A DNA stretch of 64,000 bases, from contig NZ_CP092190.1 of assembly GCF_022344005.1 (NCBI RefSeq), positions 1,240,001 to 1,304,000 of the forward strand, written 5' to 3'. The stretch is from Deinococcus sp. KNUC1210. GTDB taxonomy: Bacteria > Deinococcota > Deinococci > Deinococcales > Deinococcaceae. The translations under genes were made by a program, and so were the position numbers. Below the pieces are notes generated by a model. The model was not told the origin of the DNA. It did no database searches and was given only the letters and a program-made list of their open reading frames with translations. Every line of letters begins with the position of its first letter. Within the stretch, counting starts at the first letter, position 1. Below are positions 30,685-41,295 of this stretch, piece after piece.

Positions 30685-31383
30685 ATGTCGGCTGACCTGG
30701 CTGTATCTGGCCTGTCTGCCTCCGGGCTGATCCTGGCCTTCGGAGCAGGCGTGATCTCGTTTCTGTCGCCGTGCGTCCTGCCGCTCGTGCCCAGCTATCT
30801 GGGCGTGATCGGCGGTGCACGCGCTCCGATGCTGCGGGCCGCCGCGTTCATCCTGGGATTCGGCATCGTGTTTATTGCGCTGGGCGCGACTGCCAGTGCG
30901 CTGGGCGCGGTGCTGGCTCCGCACAAGATTCTGCTCGGACGGCTGGCAGGCGTGCTGATCCTGTGTTTCGGCCTGGTGATGCTGGGCGTGCTGCGCTTTC
31001 CCTTCCTGATGCGCGACACCCGCGAACTCAGAAGCGCCGACCGGTACGGCCCCATCGCCCTGGGAGCGGCGTTCGCCTTCGGCTGGAGTCCGTGCCTGGG
31101 GCCGGTGCTGGGCAGCATTCTGGGACTGGCTGCCAGCAGCGCCAGCCTGGGCAGCGGGGTCAGCCTGCTGGCGGTGTACACGCTGGGTCTGGCCGTGCCG
31201 TTTCTGCTGGCGGCGCTGCTGTGGGAACGGCTGGGCCTGCGCCGACTGAACCGCTACGCTCCGGTGTTCGAGAAGGTCGGCGGCGTGGTGCTGGTGCTGG
31301 TCGGTGCCCTGATGGCGAGCGGCGAATTCACCCGGCTGGCGAGCTACGCCTACGCCGTCATGCCCGGATGGTTGCGCCTCTGA
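30685..31383 (+). CDS. ccdA: cytochrome c biogenesis protein CcdA
   Basis: Membrane thiol transporter passing electrons from cytoplasmic thioredoxin to periplasmic reductants such as TlpA/CcmG. The 232-residue protein has six hydrophobic segments and the paired redox cysteines C30 (SPCVLPLVPSYLG) and C137 (WSPCLGPVLG), both in the conserved CcdA contexts. It leads the ccm run, and its 3' end overlaps ccmA by 16 bases. Confidence 0.95.
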   Translation: MSADLAVSGLSASGLILAFGAGVISFLSPCVLPLVPSYLGVIGGARAPMLRAAAFILGFGIVFIALGATASALGAVLAPHKILLGRLAGVLILCFGLVMLGVLRFPFLMRDTRELRSADRYGPIALGAAFAFGWSPCLGPVLGSILGLAASSASLGSGVSLLAVYTLGLAVPFLLAALLWERLGLRRLNRYAPVFEKVGGVVLVLVGALMASGEFTRLASYAYAVMPGWLRL

Positions 31384-32072
31384 GCGCCGAACTTCACGCC
31401 ACCGATCTCCACGCCGTACAGCTGCGCGCTGTCTGGCTGCGGCTGGGCCGAGACGCGGTGCTGCGCGGCCTTGATCTGGATGTGCGGGCGGGCGAGAGCG
31501 TCACGCTGCTGGGCGGCAACGGAGCCGGAAAGAGCACGCTGCTGCGCCTGATCGCCTCGGCCCTCTCGCCCACCCGTGGCGAGGGGCGCATCTTCGGCTT
31601 CGATCTGCGGGACCGCCGCAGCGTACGCGAACACGTTCATCTGCTGGGGCACGACCTGGGGCTGTACCCCGACCTGACTCCCAGCGAGAACCTCCAGTTT
31701 GCCCTGAAGATGCACGGACAGCAGGGCGATATCCGGGCGGCGCTGGAGCGGGCCGGAATCCTGAGGGCGGCAGATCGGCGGGTGCGCTTCCTGTCGGCAG
31801 GCATGAAGAAACGCCTCGCGCTGGCCCGGCTCGCGCTGCTGGCCCGCCCCCTCACACTGGTCGACGAGCCGTTTGCCAACCTCGACGCCGAGGGGCGCGA
31901 ACTGGCGGTGTCGCTGCTAAATCAGGCGCAGGCGGGCGGCAGCACCCTGATCGTGGCGGCCCACGAACCGGAACTCAGCCTGAGGGTGGCGGCGCGGGCG
32001 CTCGTGCTGAGCGGCGGGGTGCTGCAAGCGGAAAGCATGCCACCTCCGAGGGAAGGAACTGACGATGTCTAG
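31368..32072 (+). CDS. ccmA: heme exporter ATP-binding protein CcmA
   Basis: ATPase of the CcmABCD complex that releases holo-CcmE. The 234-residue ABC domain has the Walker A LLGGNGAGKSTLL, the signature FLSAGMKKRLALARL and the Walker B LTLVDEPFANLD. The ATG at 31368 lies inside the end of ccdA, giving a coupled start; the frame is open far upstream but that part is the ccdA shadow. The ABC signature reads LSAGM rather than LSGGQ, as is common in CcmA. Confidence 0.93.
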   Translation: MVAPLSAELHATDLHAVQLRAVWLRLGRDAVLRGLDLDVRAGESVTLLGGNGAGKSTLLRLIASALSPTRGEGRIFGFDLRDRRSVREHVHLLGHDLGLYPDLTPSENLQFALKMHGQQGDIRAALERAGILRAADRRVRFLSAGMKKRLALARLALLARPLTLVDEPFANLDAEGRELAVSLLNQAQAGGSTLIVAAHEPELSLRVAARALVLSGGVLQAESMPPPREGTDDV

Positions 32073-32206
32073 CGTGTGGGAACAGAAAAACGGCAACCGC
32101 TCTGCTCGGCGGTCCAATCCAACCGAAGAGCGACCGAATCACAAGACCGGCTCTTCGTCCCTCTGTGCTTCGACAGGCCACCTGCCGAAAGCCGCGAGCC
32201 TTCTCC

Positions 32207-32896
32207 ATGCATAACGCCCTCACCATCGCCCTCAAAGACTGGCGACTGGCCGGGCGTACCCGCGACACGCTGCTCAGCACCGCCTTTTTTGCTGGGCTGC
32301 TGCTGCTGGTGCTGGGCATCGGCCTGGGGTCGGGCCTGGGCGCAGAGGCGGTGCAGCTTCGCCCAGCCGCTGCCGGAGCGGTGTGGAGTGCGCTGGCACT
32401 GGCGGCGGCGGTGGCTGCCGGGCGGGCGTTTGCCAGCGAGCAGGAAGCGGGCGCCCTCGAAGCCCTGACGCTGTATCCGGGGGCGCACGGCGGGCTGTAT
32501 CTGGGCAAGCTGCTGGGCACGCTCGTGCAGATGCTGCTGCTGTCCATCCTGGTGGTGCCGCTGGGCCTGCTGTTCTTCGGGGCGCTGGGTGCTGGCGTGG
32601 CGGTGCCGTGGCTGCCGCTCGTGCTGACGGTGCTGCTGGGCGTGCTGGGCCTCAGCGCCTCCAGCACCTTCTATGCCGCCATCACCGTGAATCTGCGGGC
32701 GCGTGAGGCGCTGCTTCCGGCACTGGCCTTTCCGGTCCTGATTCCGGTGGTGCTGGCCAGCGTGCAGGCCACCCGGCTGCTGCTGCTGGGCGGCTGGAGT
32801 GCCGAGGTCGGAACGTGGCTGGGCTTCCTCGCCATCTTCGATCTGTCGGTCATCGTGATCTCGACGCTGCTGTTTCCGTTCGTGCTCGAAAACTGA
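32207..32896 (+). CDS. ccmB: heme exporter membrane protein CcmB
   Basis: Six-helix membrane subunit of the CcmABCD complex, 229 residues. Typical segments are ALKDWRLAGRTRDTLLSTAFFA at the N terminus, ASEQEAGALEALTLYP and GLSASSTFYAAITVNLRAREALLPALAFPVLIPVV. The ATG at 32207 is chosen because the family begins there; an in-frame upstream start at 32165 adds a polar segment. A gap of about 130 bases after ccmA contains no gene. Confidence 0.93.
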   Translation: MHNALTIALKDWRLAGRTRDTLLSTAFFAGLLLLVLGIGLGSGLGAEAVQLRPAAAGAVWSALALAAAVAAGRAFASEQEAGALEALTLYPGAHGGLYLGKLLGTLVQMLLLSILVVPLGLLFFGALGAGVAVPWLPLVLTVLLGVLGLSASSTFYAAITVNLRAREALLPALAFPVLIPVVLASVQATRLLLLGGWSAEVGTWLGFLAIFDLSVIVISTLLFPFVLEN

Positions 32897-33034
32897 GCGG
32901 AGTTCTGGGCGGCCCAACTGGGACTCTGATCCTTGTTGCCCTTCCATCTGCGCGGCATCATGGCGACATCGCGGCGTGATATTCCGACTCCTCCAAAAGG
33001 TGCCTCAAGGTCTGTCTCACGTCGCCGGGAGACA

Positions 33035-33802
33035 ATGGCGATGATGCAAGCTCAAGCGAAACTGAACGTTCCGGCGGGCCGTGACCGCCTGACTCCGGCT
33101 CTGGGCATCCTGACTCTGGTGCTGATGCTGGCAGGACTGTACATCGGCCTGTCGTCTCCACCCGACGTGAACCAGGGCACGCTGGTGCGCCTGCTGTTTA
33201 TTCACGTGCCAGCCGCGTGGCTGAGTTATCTGGCCTACGGGGGCACCGGCCTGTTCGGCCTGCTGTACCTGATCACCCGTCAGCGCCGCTTCGACCGCCT
33301 GTCGCTGAGTAGCGCCGAGATGGGCCTGATGTTCACAGTCGCCACCATCATCGTGGGCATGCTGTGGGCCAAGCCGACCTGGGGTGCCTACTGGGTGTGG
33401 GAACCGCGCCTGACCACCACCGCCCTCTCGCTGGTCATCTACGGCGGCTACCTGCTCGTTCGCTCGCTCATCGAGGAACCCGAGCGCCGCGCCCGTGTCG
33501 CTGCGGTGATCGGTGTGGTGGGCACGCTGTATGTGCCGGTCAATTACATGGCGGTGGAGTGGTGGCGCGGCATCCATCAGACCCAGACGCTCAAGCTGCT
33601 GGGCAACATCGGTTTCGCGGCGTCGCCCGCCTACGGTATCGCTCTGCTGGTCATGACCCTGGCGTTCACGGTGCTGTACTTCTACCTGCTGCGTGTACGC
33701 GGCAAGATCGCGCTGATGCAGGAACTGCGCGAGGAGCGCGAATTCGGCATGGACCTCCCCACCGCACAGGCCAGCCAGCAGGACGGGGTGCAGCGTGGAT
33801 AA
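33035..33802 (+). CDS. ccmC: heme transporter CcmC
   Basis: Presents heme to CcmE. The product of about 255 residues has six membrane segments and the tryptophan-rich WWD-type loop WAKPTWGAYWVWEPRLTTT, flanked by heme-ligand histidines in FIHVPAAW and WWRGIHQTQ. A GGGAG lies just before the ATG cluster at 33035/33041/33044, and any of these could be used; 33041 has the best spacing. Its last codons overlap ccmD. Confidence 0.94.
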   Translation: MAMMQAQAKLNVPAGRDRLTPALGILTLVLMLAGLYIGLSSPPDVNQGTLVRLLFIHVPAAWLSYLAYGGTGLFGLLYLITRQRRFDRLSLSSAEMGLMFTVATIIVGMLWAKPTWGAYWVWEPRLTTTALSLVIYGGYLLVRSLIEEPERRARVAAVIGVVGTLYVPVNYMAVEWWRGIHQTQTLKLLGNIGFAASPAYGIALLVMTLAFTVLYFYLLRVRGKIALMQELREEREFGMDLPTAQASQQDGVQRG

Positions 33803-33929
33803 GTTCAGCGGATACGTCGTCTGGGCCTACATCGTGACTTTCGTGGTGCTCTTCGCCTATCTGGGCTGGCTGTGGTGGCGACTGCGCCAGGAACAGCAGG
33901 CCCTGAAGCAGGAACAAGACCGCGCATGA
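33795..33929 (+). CDS. ccmD: heme exporter protein CcmD (small membrane protein)
   Basis: A 44-residue protein translated from GTG at 33795. It has one membrane helix (YVVWAYIVTFVVLFAYLGWLWW) followed by a charged tail (RLRQEQQALKQEQDRA), the CcmD layout. It overlaps ccmC by 8 bases and its stop overlaps the ccmE ATG (ATGA). CcmD is needed for release of holo-CcmE from CcmABC. Position and topology together make the call firm despite the short length. Confidence 0.88.
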   Translation: MDKFSGYVVWAYIVTFVVLFAYLGWLWWRLRQEQQALKQEQDRA

Positions 33930-34402
33930 GCCTGAACACGTCGCAGCCTGCCACCCTGCTGCCGCAACCCCGCCGCCGCAGGCGCAGCCCGCTGCCTGCC
34001 CTGCTGGGCGGTGGCCTGCTGCTGGTGCTGCTGGGGATCATCGTGTTCGGCAACCTCAGCAAGAGTCTGGAATACTTCGTCACGCCCACCGAGTACAAGG
34101 CGGGCGCGGCGCAGTACAGCGGACGGATGATCCGGCTGGGTGGGCTGGTCAAGAGTGCCCATTACGACCGCAAGACCCTGAAACTCGGCTTTACCGTCAC
34201 CGACTACGGCGCGAGCTACCCGGTGAACTACGTGGGAGCCGTCAGCGACCTGTTCAAGGAAAACCAGGGCGTGGTAGTGCGCGGCGTCTTCGACAAGTCG
34301 GGCGTGTTTCAGGCCACCGAACTGCTCGTCAAACATTCCGAGGAATACCGCGTGCCCACCAGTCAGGCCGACATCAAGAGCATGCTGAAGGACACGAAAT
34401 GA
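33926..34402 (+). CDS. ccmE: cytochrome c-type biogenesis heme chaperone CcmE
   Basis: Periplasmic heme chaperone anchored by one N-terminal helix (residues about 26-43). The 158-residue protein has the OB-fold core FVTPTEYKAG, RLGGLVK and FTVTDYGASYPVNYVG. The covalent heme-binding His is H137 in LLVKHSEEYRVP; it carries the HxxxY form. Between ccmD and ccmF, 4-base overlap with ccmD. Confidence 0.94.
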   Translation: MSLNTSQPATLLPQPRRRRRSPLPALLGGGLLLVLLGIIVFGNLSKSLEYFVTPTEYKAGAAQYSGRMIRLGGLVKSAHYDRKTLKLGFTVTDYGASYPVNYVGAVSDLFKENQGVVVRGVFDKSGVFQATELLVKHSEEYRVPTSQADIKSMLKDTK

Positions 34403-34532
34403 CGGGCCAGAAGTGGGAAGGTGGACAGAAAAGCCGGAGCGAGCGCACCGGGCCTGAACAGCCGAAACGGGCGCTCTCGTCCGCAGGCCGTTGCCGCCTC
34501 CCCACTTCCTGCTGCCCGCACCGGAGGTACAC

Positions 34533-36502
<1,970 letters not shown>

Positions 36503-36581
36503 GTGGCCGCGTGCCGCCCGTGGCGACCAGACGTTTCCCACGAGCAGCACGCCCGCACCCACACGCCAGAAAGGAACTTTC

Positions 36582-37148
36582 ATGACCACTCAGACTGAAC
36601 AGACTGCCATCAAATCGCCCGTCTCCCCTGTTCGCCGCTTTCTGCCGCCCCTGATCGCTGCCGCGCTGGTGGTGGCGCTGGGTGTGGGGTTGTTCCGGGG
36701 AAACGGACAGATCAGCGGGCCGCTGGTCGGCAAGCCCGCGCCCTCCTTCGCACTCCAGACCCTCGACGGCGGCACGGTCAGCCTGGCGTCGCTGAAGGGT
36801 CGCCCAGTGGTGTTGAATTTCTGGGCGTCGTGGTGCGTGCCCTGCCGCGACGAAGCCCCGATCCTGCGCGACCTGTCGGAGAAGCAGACGGCGGGCGGCC
36901 TGGCCGTGGTGGGCGTGGTGTTCTCGGACAAGGACACGGCGGGCATCAAATCGTTTATCCAGCAGTACGGGCTGGCATATCCCAGCCTGCTCGACCCCAA
37001 GCTCGACACCGCCATCTCCTACGGTGTGAGCGGCGTGCCCGAGACGTTTTTTATCGATAAGGACGGCATGGTCCGGGGCTACGACCAGGGCGGCCTGACA
37101 GCGGATCGCCTGAACACGGGCCTGAAGACCATCGGAGTGACCTTCTGA
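36582..37148 (+). CDS. thiol:disulfide oxidoreductase, TlpA/ResA/CcmG type
   Basis: Periplasmic membrane-anchored thioredoxin that keeps apocytochrome c cysteines reduced. The 188-residue protein has one N-terminal helix (residues 21-38), the [22 protein letters not shown] entry and the active site [13 protein letters not shown] (C85, C88). The cis-proline loop is [12 protein letters not shown]. It sits between ccmF and ccmH, the usual ccmG place, and would receive electrons from CcdA. AAAGGAA lies upstream of the ATG. Confidence 0.92.
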   Translation: MTTQTEQTAIKSPVSPVRRFLPPLIAAALVVALGVGLFRGNGQISGPLVGKPAPSFALQTLDGGTVSLASLKGRPVVLNFWASWCVPCRDEAPILRDLSEKQTAGGLAVVGVVFSDKDTAGIKSFIQQYGLAYPSLLDPKLDTAISYGVSGVPETFFIDKDGMVRGYDQGGLTADRLNTGLKTIGVTF

Positions 37149-37195
37149 ACCGCGTTTCCTTCCTTTCACCGCTCCTGAGGCTGTGGCTGTGTCTC

Positions 37196-37657
37196 GTGCT
37201 GGCGCTGACCTCGGCGGCCTCTGCTCAGACCGCACTTTCGGCGGCCCAGGAAGCGCGTGCCCAGGCCATCGGGCGCACCATCCGTTGTCCGGTGTGCCAG
37301 GGGCTGCCGATCACCGAGAGTCCGAGTGACCTGAGCCAGCAGATGATGCGCGATCTGCGCGGCCAGGTGGCGGCGGGGCGCAGCAGCGGGCAGATCACCG
37401 ACTATTTCGCTGCCCGCTACGGCGATACGGTGCTTCTCGATCCGCCCCGGCGCGGCGTGAATCTGCTGCTGTGGCTGGGGCCGCTGCTGGCGTTCGTGGT
37501 GGGTGGCGGCTGGCTGCTGGGCTATCTGCGGCGCAGCAGACGGGCAGCGAGCCTGCCGCAGGTGCCGGAAGCCGCCTCAGACACCGAGCCCGAAACAGAC
37601 GAGTATCTGGAACAGGTGCGGGCCGAGGTGCAGGGCCACCGCCGGGAGCAGGCATGA
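37196..37657 (+). CDS. ccmH: cytochrome c-type biogenesis protein CcmH
   Basis: Apocytochrome thioreductase subunit of the heme lyase. The redox motif is RCPVCQGLPITESPSDLS (C31, C34 numbered from GTG 37196), followed by a C-terminal membrane helix LLLWLGPLLAFVVGGGWLLGYL. From GTG 37196 only a stub of signal peptide (MLALTSAASA) is made. In the same frame, a CTG at 37145 overlapping the tlpA stop would add [17 protein letters not shown], giving a complete signal peptide, so the true start may be CTG or the base was misread. The stop overlaps ccmI by 4 bases. Confidence 0.9.
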   Translation: MLALTSAASAQTALSAAQEARAQAIGRTIRCPVCQGLPITESPSDLSQQMMRDLRGQVAAGRSSGQITDYFAARYGDTVLLDPPRRGVNLLLWLGPLLAFVVGGGWLLGYLRRSRRAASLPQVPEAASDTEPETDEYLEQVRAEVQGHRREQA

Positions 37658-38700
37658 CCGTCCTGGTCGTGATTCTGCTGGCCCTGCTCCTGATCGCGGG
37701 CGGGCTGCTGGTGCTGGCTCCGCTGCGGGCGACCGAACTGGCGGACCCGGACGCACCGGTACGCGAGCAGCTGGAAGCCGAGCGCGAACGGCTGTTCGCA
37801 GAGCTGCGGGGCCTTCCCGACCATGTAGAGGCCGGGGAACGAGACCGCAGGCCAGAACTGGAAGGCCGGGCCGCCCGCGTGCTGCGGAGCCTGGACGCTC
37901 TGCCCCCCGCTCCGGCTGGACGCCTTCCGCGTGGCTGGCTGTGGGGCGGTCTGCTGCTGGCAGCGGTGCTGGTGGCAGTCGGAGCCTTCAGCTTTGTGCC
38001 GGGGTGGCAGCTGGCCGGGCTGAACAGCAGCGAGGCGAGCGCCGTCAAGACAGCGGTGCAGCTGCCGGGGCTGGCAGCCCGCGCCAGGGCCAGCGGCAGC
38101 GTGCCCGATGAGCTGAGCTGGGGCAACGCGGCCTTCGACGCCGGGCAGTACGATCAGGCGGCGGCAGCCTACGCCTCGGCCCTGAAGCAGAATCCGCGCC
38201 AGCCCGAAGCGCTGCGGCGGCTGGGCATCATCCTGCTGACCCGGAACGACGGGCAGTCGAATGCAGCCAGCAAGCCCAACGATCAGGCGTTCCTGTTGAT
38301 CCGCACGGCGGCGCAGCTCGCTCCCGACGAACCGGAAAGTCAGCTGCTGCTGGGTTTCGCTCTGTCGCGCTACGGAGAAAATCAGGCGGCCCTGACCGCC
38401 CTGGAACGCTACCGCACGCTGAATCCTTCGGGCCGAGACGCCGACGACATGATCACGATGCTGCGTGCTCAGCTGAACAAAAGCGACCCCGGACAGGCGG
38501 TGTACGCGGCCAACTGCGCCAGCTGTCACGGCACCAGCGGCAACGGTGGCATCGGCCCCAGTCTGCGGCGAGCCGGGCTGACCCAGGACACGCTGACGGG
38601 GATCACGCTGCACGGCAAGGGCACCATGCCCGCTTTTCCCCAGCTCCAGGGCAAGCAGCTGAGTGCGCTGGTGGCGCTGGTGCTGGAGTGGCAGAAGTGA
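37654..38700 (+). CDS. CcmI-like TPR protein fused to a cytochrome c domain
   Basis: A 348-residue fusion. The N-terminal helix ([19 protein letters not shown]) and cytoplasmic-type loop ([18 protein letters not shown]), a second helix near residue 100 and a TPR part ([35 protein letters not shown]) match CcmI, which hands apocytochrome c to the lyase. The last about 65 residues are a class I cytochrome c with heme site CASCH (C288, C291, H292) and a likely Met ligand in GTMPAFP (M325). The start at 37654 is an ATGA overlap with ccmH. The protein would be both factor and substrate of the pathway. Confidence 0.85.
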   Translation: MTVLVVILLALLLIAGGLLVLAPLRATELADPDAPVREQLEAERERLFAELRGLPDHVEAGERDRRPELEGRAARVLRSLDALPPAPAGRLPRGWLWGGLLLAAVLVAVGAFSFVPGWQLAGLNSSEASAVKTAVQLPGLAARARASGSVPDELSWGNAAFDAGQYDQAAAAYASALKQNPRQPEALRRLGIILLTRNDGQSNAASKPNDQAFLLIRTAAQLAPDEPESQLLLGFALSRYGENQAALTALERYRTLNPSGRDADDMITMLRAQLNKSDPGQAVYAANCASCHGTSGNGGIGPSLRRAGLTQDTLTGITLHGKGTMPAFPQLQGKQLSALVALVLEWQK

Positions 38701-38767
38701 AGGAATCGCCCGTGCTCGACGGTCCGTGGCCTGCGGAAGCCACATTCAGACGGCGTCTCGTGCTGTG

Positions 38768-39325
38768 ATGAACCGCCGCACCCTCCTCGAAAAATGGTGG
38801 CTGCTGCCGGTAGGGGCCACCGTCGCCACCTTCGGCTATCTGGGCCTGTACGCGGCGCGGGTGACGCGCAAGAGCGTGCCGGGTGCGCCGCAGTTCGGAG
38901 CAGCGGCAGCGGTCCGAATCGCGAACCTGAAGCAGGTGGGCACCCAGTGGGCCGATGTGCCCTTCAGCTACGGCGGGCGGCCCTGCGTGCTGCTGAGGAT
39001 TCCGGCAGCCACACGGGGCAGCCTGGAGGTGGGCGGGCAGCACTACGCCGCCTTCAGCCGCATCTGCACGCACCTGGGCTGCACTGTCAACGTGGTGCGC
39101 GATACCGAGGTGCTGGCCTTCAGCTTCAATTACCGCGATCCCGACCCGCGTCAGCAGCACCCGATGCTCGGCTGTCCGTGCCATTTCAGCGTGTTCGATC
39201 CGCTGAAAAGTGGCGAGGCGGTCTTCGGAAAGGCGCATCTGCCACTGCCCCGCGTGCGGCTGGAGCAGCGCGGCAACGAACTGTGGGCCACGGGGATCGA
39301 AGCCGCGCCGCAGATCGGGGGCTGA
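38768..39325 (+). CDS. Rieske [2Fe-2S] protein
   Basis: A 185-residue membrane-anchored Rieske protein. One N-terminal helix ([21 protein letters not shown]) precedes the cluster motifs CTHLGC (C100, H102, C105) and CPCH (C136, C138, H139), the full Rieske set with the disulfide pair. Likely part of a bc-type quinol oxidation complex or another respiratory branch; the partner cytochrome b is not in the window. It follows the ccm run by 67 bases and may share its transcript. Confidence 0.9.
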   Translation: MNRRTLLEKWWLLPVGATVATFGYLGLYAARVTRKSVPGAPQFGAAAAVRIANLKQVGTQWADVPFSYGGRPCVLLRIPAATRGSLEVGGQHYAAFSRICTHLGCTVNVVRDTEVLAFSFNYRDPDPRQQHPMLGCPCHFSVFDPLKSGEAVFGKAHLPLPRVRLEQRGNELWATGIEAAPQIGG

Positions 39326-39514
39326 CGCAGATCGGGAACAACAGGGCACTGAAGAGGCCCTGCTGCCTGTATTGAACTCCTCTGTAACAATGTCGCAGGA
39401 CGGACGATGAACAGAAGACGGCACCGAATATTGTAGAGTGACCGTGAAATACTCTTCGGTGTCGTCCATTTAGCTTTCTAGTCCTGGCAGTTCAGCGCGT
39501 TCTAGGAGATTCGC

Positions 39515-40030
39515 ATGCGACATTTCTTGAGATTCACCGCCTTGCTTCTCGGCTGTTCAGCTCTGTTCGCCCAGGCCCAGGGCACACTGCTCAAACAATG
39601 GGCCAGCGGCGTCGTGACCCGCAGTTCGGAATACGGAGCCGACAGCTGGGCCGCCAAACAGGTGCTGGGAGAACCCAACACCATGACCTACGGCGACAAC
39701 GCCACGGCCTGGGCCTCGGCCACCAAGAACGGCGTGGTGCAGTCCATCACGGTCAGCTTCAAGGAGCCGGTCTATGCCAGCGCCGTCCTGGTGCGCGAAA
39801 CCTACGGCAACGGCTTCGTCAGCAAGATTTTTGCCATCGACACGCAGGGCGGCGTTCATCAGGTCTGGGCCGGGAAAGACAAGACTCAGCCGAACTACAC
39901 GGTGAACTTCATCGCCACCTTTCCCAAGACCACGTACCTGGTCAAATCGGTCAAGGTGGTGATCGATCCCAACCACGACATGTCTGCCTACGAAGAGATC
40001 GACGCCATTCAGCTGCACGGCACCAAATAG
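39515..40030 (+). CDS. secreted protein of unknown function, discoidin-like core
   Basis: A 171-residue protein with a Sec signal peptide (MRHFLRFTALLLGCSALFAQAQ, cleavage near residue 22). The remainder looks like a beta-sandwich: SEYGADSWAAKQVLGEPNTMTYGDNATAWASATKNG, then VQSITVSFKEPVYASAVLVRETYGNGFVSKIFAID and GGVHQVWAGKD. This recalls galactose-binding/discoidin-like folds in which an ASSEYG-type entry and ITVSF-E-V-A/S-V-V-E strands occur; I infer fold only. A good AGGAG lies before the ATG, so it is not leaderless. No function can be assigned. Confidence 0.7.
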   Translation: MRHFLRFTALLLGCSALFAQAQGTLLKQWASGVVTRSSEYGADSWAAKQVLGEPNTMTYGDNATAWASATKNGVVQSITVSFKEPVYASAVLVRETYGNGFVSKIFAIDTQGGVHQVWAGKDKTQPNYTVNFIATFPKTTYLVKSVKVVIDPNHDMSAYEEIDAIQLHGTK

Positions 40031-40123
40031 GAGCACACCGCGACGGATGGTGAGACCGCGAACCGCTCCATTCTGAACGCTGAGCTGCTGGCCTGGCTTC
40101 AGACCCGTCTGGGTGACGCTGCT

Positions 40124-40729
40124 GTGGTGCGCCACGGCTCTGACACCATTCAGGCGCTGGCCCTGGCCCTCGACAGCGCCGACCTGCCGCCAGAAGTGCA
40201 CGCCGACGCCCTGTTTCTGCACCGCTCGTTTCGGCTGGGCGACCAGTTTCCAGGGCTGGGCGTGCTGGCCTCGCACGACGGCTTCGATGCCGCCCTGACC
40301 ACCGGAGCAAATCTGAGTCTGGCCCGGCGCCTGGGCTGGACGCATATCGAGCGGCTGCACTGGCAGGGCAAGGTGCTGGGGCTGAAAGCAACTCCACCGC
40401 AGCGCGACTGGAATGCCCTGACCCGTGCGCTGCACTCGGAATTCGGCGGCATGGAAGCGCAGATCGAACCCGCCAGCTCGGAGGTTGCCAGCATCGCCCT
40501 GATCAATGCGATGCGCCCCGATCTCCTGACGTTTCTGGCCGGGCTGGGCGTGAACGCCTGCATCACCGGGCAGCTTCGGCCCGCCGCCGTGCCGCGTGCG
40601 CGTGAACTCGGGCTGGGAATCGCCGCGCTCGGGCACCACCGCAGCGAGCTGTGGGGGCTGCGGCAACTGGCCCGCGAACTGGAACAGCAGTTTCCAGAAC
40701 TGCACACCCGCGTTTATGGTGAGGCATGA
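40124..40729 (+). CDS. Nif3-like (NGG1p-interacting factor 3) family protein
   Basis: A Nif3/YbgI-type dinuclear metal protein. Recognisable are LHRSFRLG near residue 32, GVLASHDGFDAALTTGANLSLARRLG with likely metal ligands, GVNACITGQLRP and the C-terminal GHHRSELWGLRQLARELEQQFP. The frame is open back to 40031 and the family N terminus (LNAELLAWLQTRLGDAAV) lies upstream of GTG 40124, yet no ATG, GTG or TTG occurs there. The real start may be an unusual codon (ATT 40070 or CTG 40073) or a base may be wrong. Overlaps the next gene by 4 bases. Confidence 0.78.
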   Translation: MVRHGSDTIQALALALDSADLPPEVHADALFLHRSFRLGDQFPGLGVLASHDGFDAALTTGANLSLARRLGWTHIERLHWQGKVLGLKATPPQRDWNALTRALHSEFGGMEAQIEPASSEVASIALINAMRPDLLTFLAGLGVNACITGQLRPAAVPRARELGLGIAALGHHRSELWGLRQLARELEQQFPELHTRVYGEA

Positions 40730-41235
40730 CCAGCCAGACAGACCCGGTGGCAGCCCTGCATTTCCGTTCCGCCACCTTGACGGAAGCGGCGCCGCTGATT
40801 CAGGCGGCAGCCCACGCCCTGAGCGTGCGGGGCGAGACGCTGTGGCACCCGGCAGAGGTGACGGCAGACGCCCTGGCGCGGCAGTATCCGGCAGGGCATG
40901 TCCTGCTGGGAGAATTGGACGGCGTGCCAGCCGTCACCTGCATCCTGATCGATCACGACCCCTATTTCTGGCCTGACGCCGTACCGGGCGAGGCGCTGTA
41001 TCTGCACAAGCTGGCGGTGCTGCCGGGCATGCAGGGGCGAGGGCTGGCGCACGCGATGCTGAAGGCAGGGGCCGAAGAAGTCGGGGCGCGTGGAGGACGC
41101 TACCTGCGGCTCGACACCGCCTATCTGCGGCCCAGGCTGCGGGCAGTCTATGAAACCTTTGGCTTCGTGTACGTGGGCGAGAAGCAGAACGAGCGGCACC
41201 ACTTCGCGCTGTACGAGTACGCCGTGAAGGGCTGA
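40726..41235 (+). CDS. GNAT family N-acetyltransferase
   Basis: A 169-residue GNAT protein: HFRSATLTEAAPLIQAAAHAL (first helix pair), strand ALYLHKLAVLPGMQGRGLAHAML with the acetyl-CoA P-loop QGRGLA, then YLRLDTAYLRPRLRAVYETFGFVYVG. Start ATG 40726 overlaps the Nif3-like stop (ATGA), so they are coupled. Substrate unknown. A strong bidirectional terminator follows at 41251-41285. Confidence 0.84.
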   Translation: MTSQTDPVAALHFRSATLTEAAPLIQAAAHALSVRGETLWHPAEVTADALARQYPAGHVLLGELDGVPAVTCILIDHDPYFWPDAVPGEALYLHKLAVLPGMQGRGLAHAMLKAGAEEVGARGGRYLRLDTAYLRPRLRAVYETFGFVYVGEKQNERHHFALYEYAVKG

Positions 41236-41250
41236 CGTTCGCTGCGGCAC

Positions 41251-41285
41251 AAAAAACGGCGAGCCAGAACGCTCGCCGTTCTTTT
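41251..41285. terminator. bidirectional intrinsic terminator
   Basis: AACGGCGAGC (41255-41264) and GCTCGCCGTT (41271-41280) form a 10-bp stem with a 6-base loop, flanked by AAAAAA on one side and CTTTT on the other. It serves both the plus-strand GNAT gene and convergent lepA. Confidence 0.85.
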
Positions 41286-41295
41286 GTGCTCCAGT

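Noticed and set aside
39417..39470. ACCGAA...TTCGGT inverted repeat before the secreted protein
   Set aside because: Only a 6-bp stem with a 26-base spacer; too weak to call an operator or terminator.
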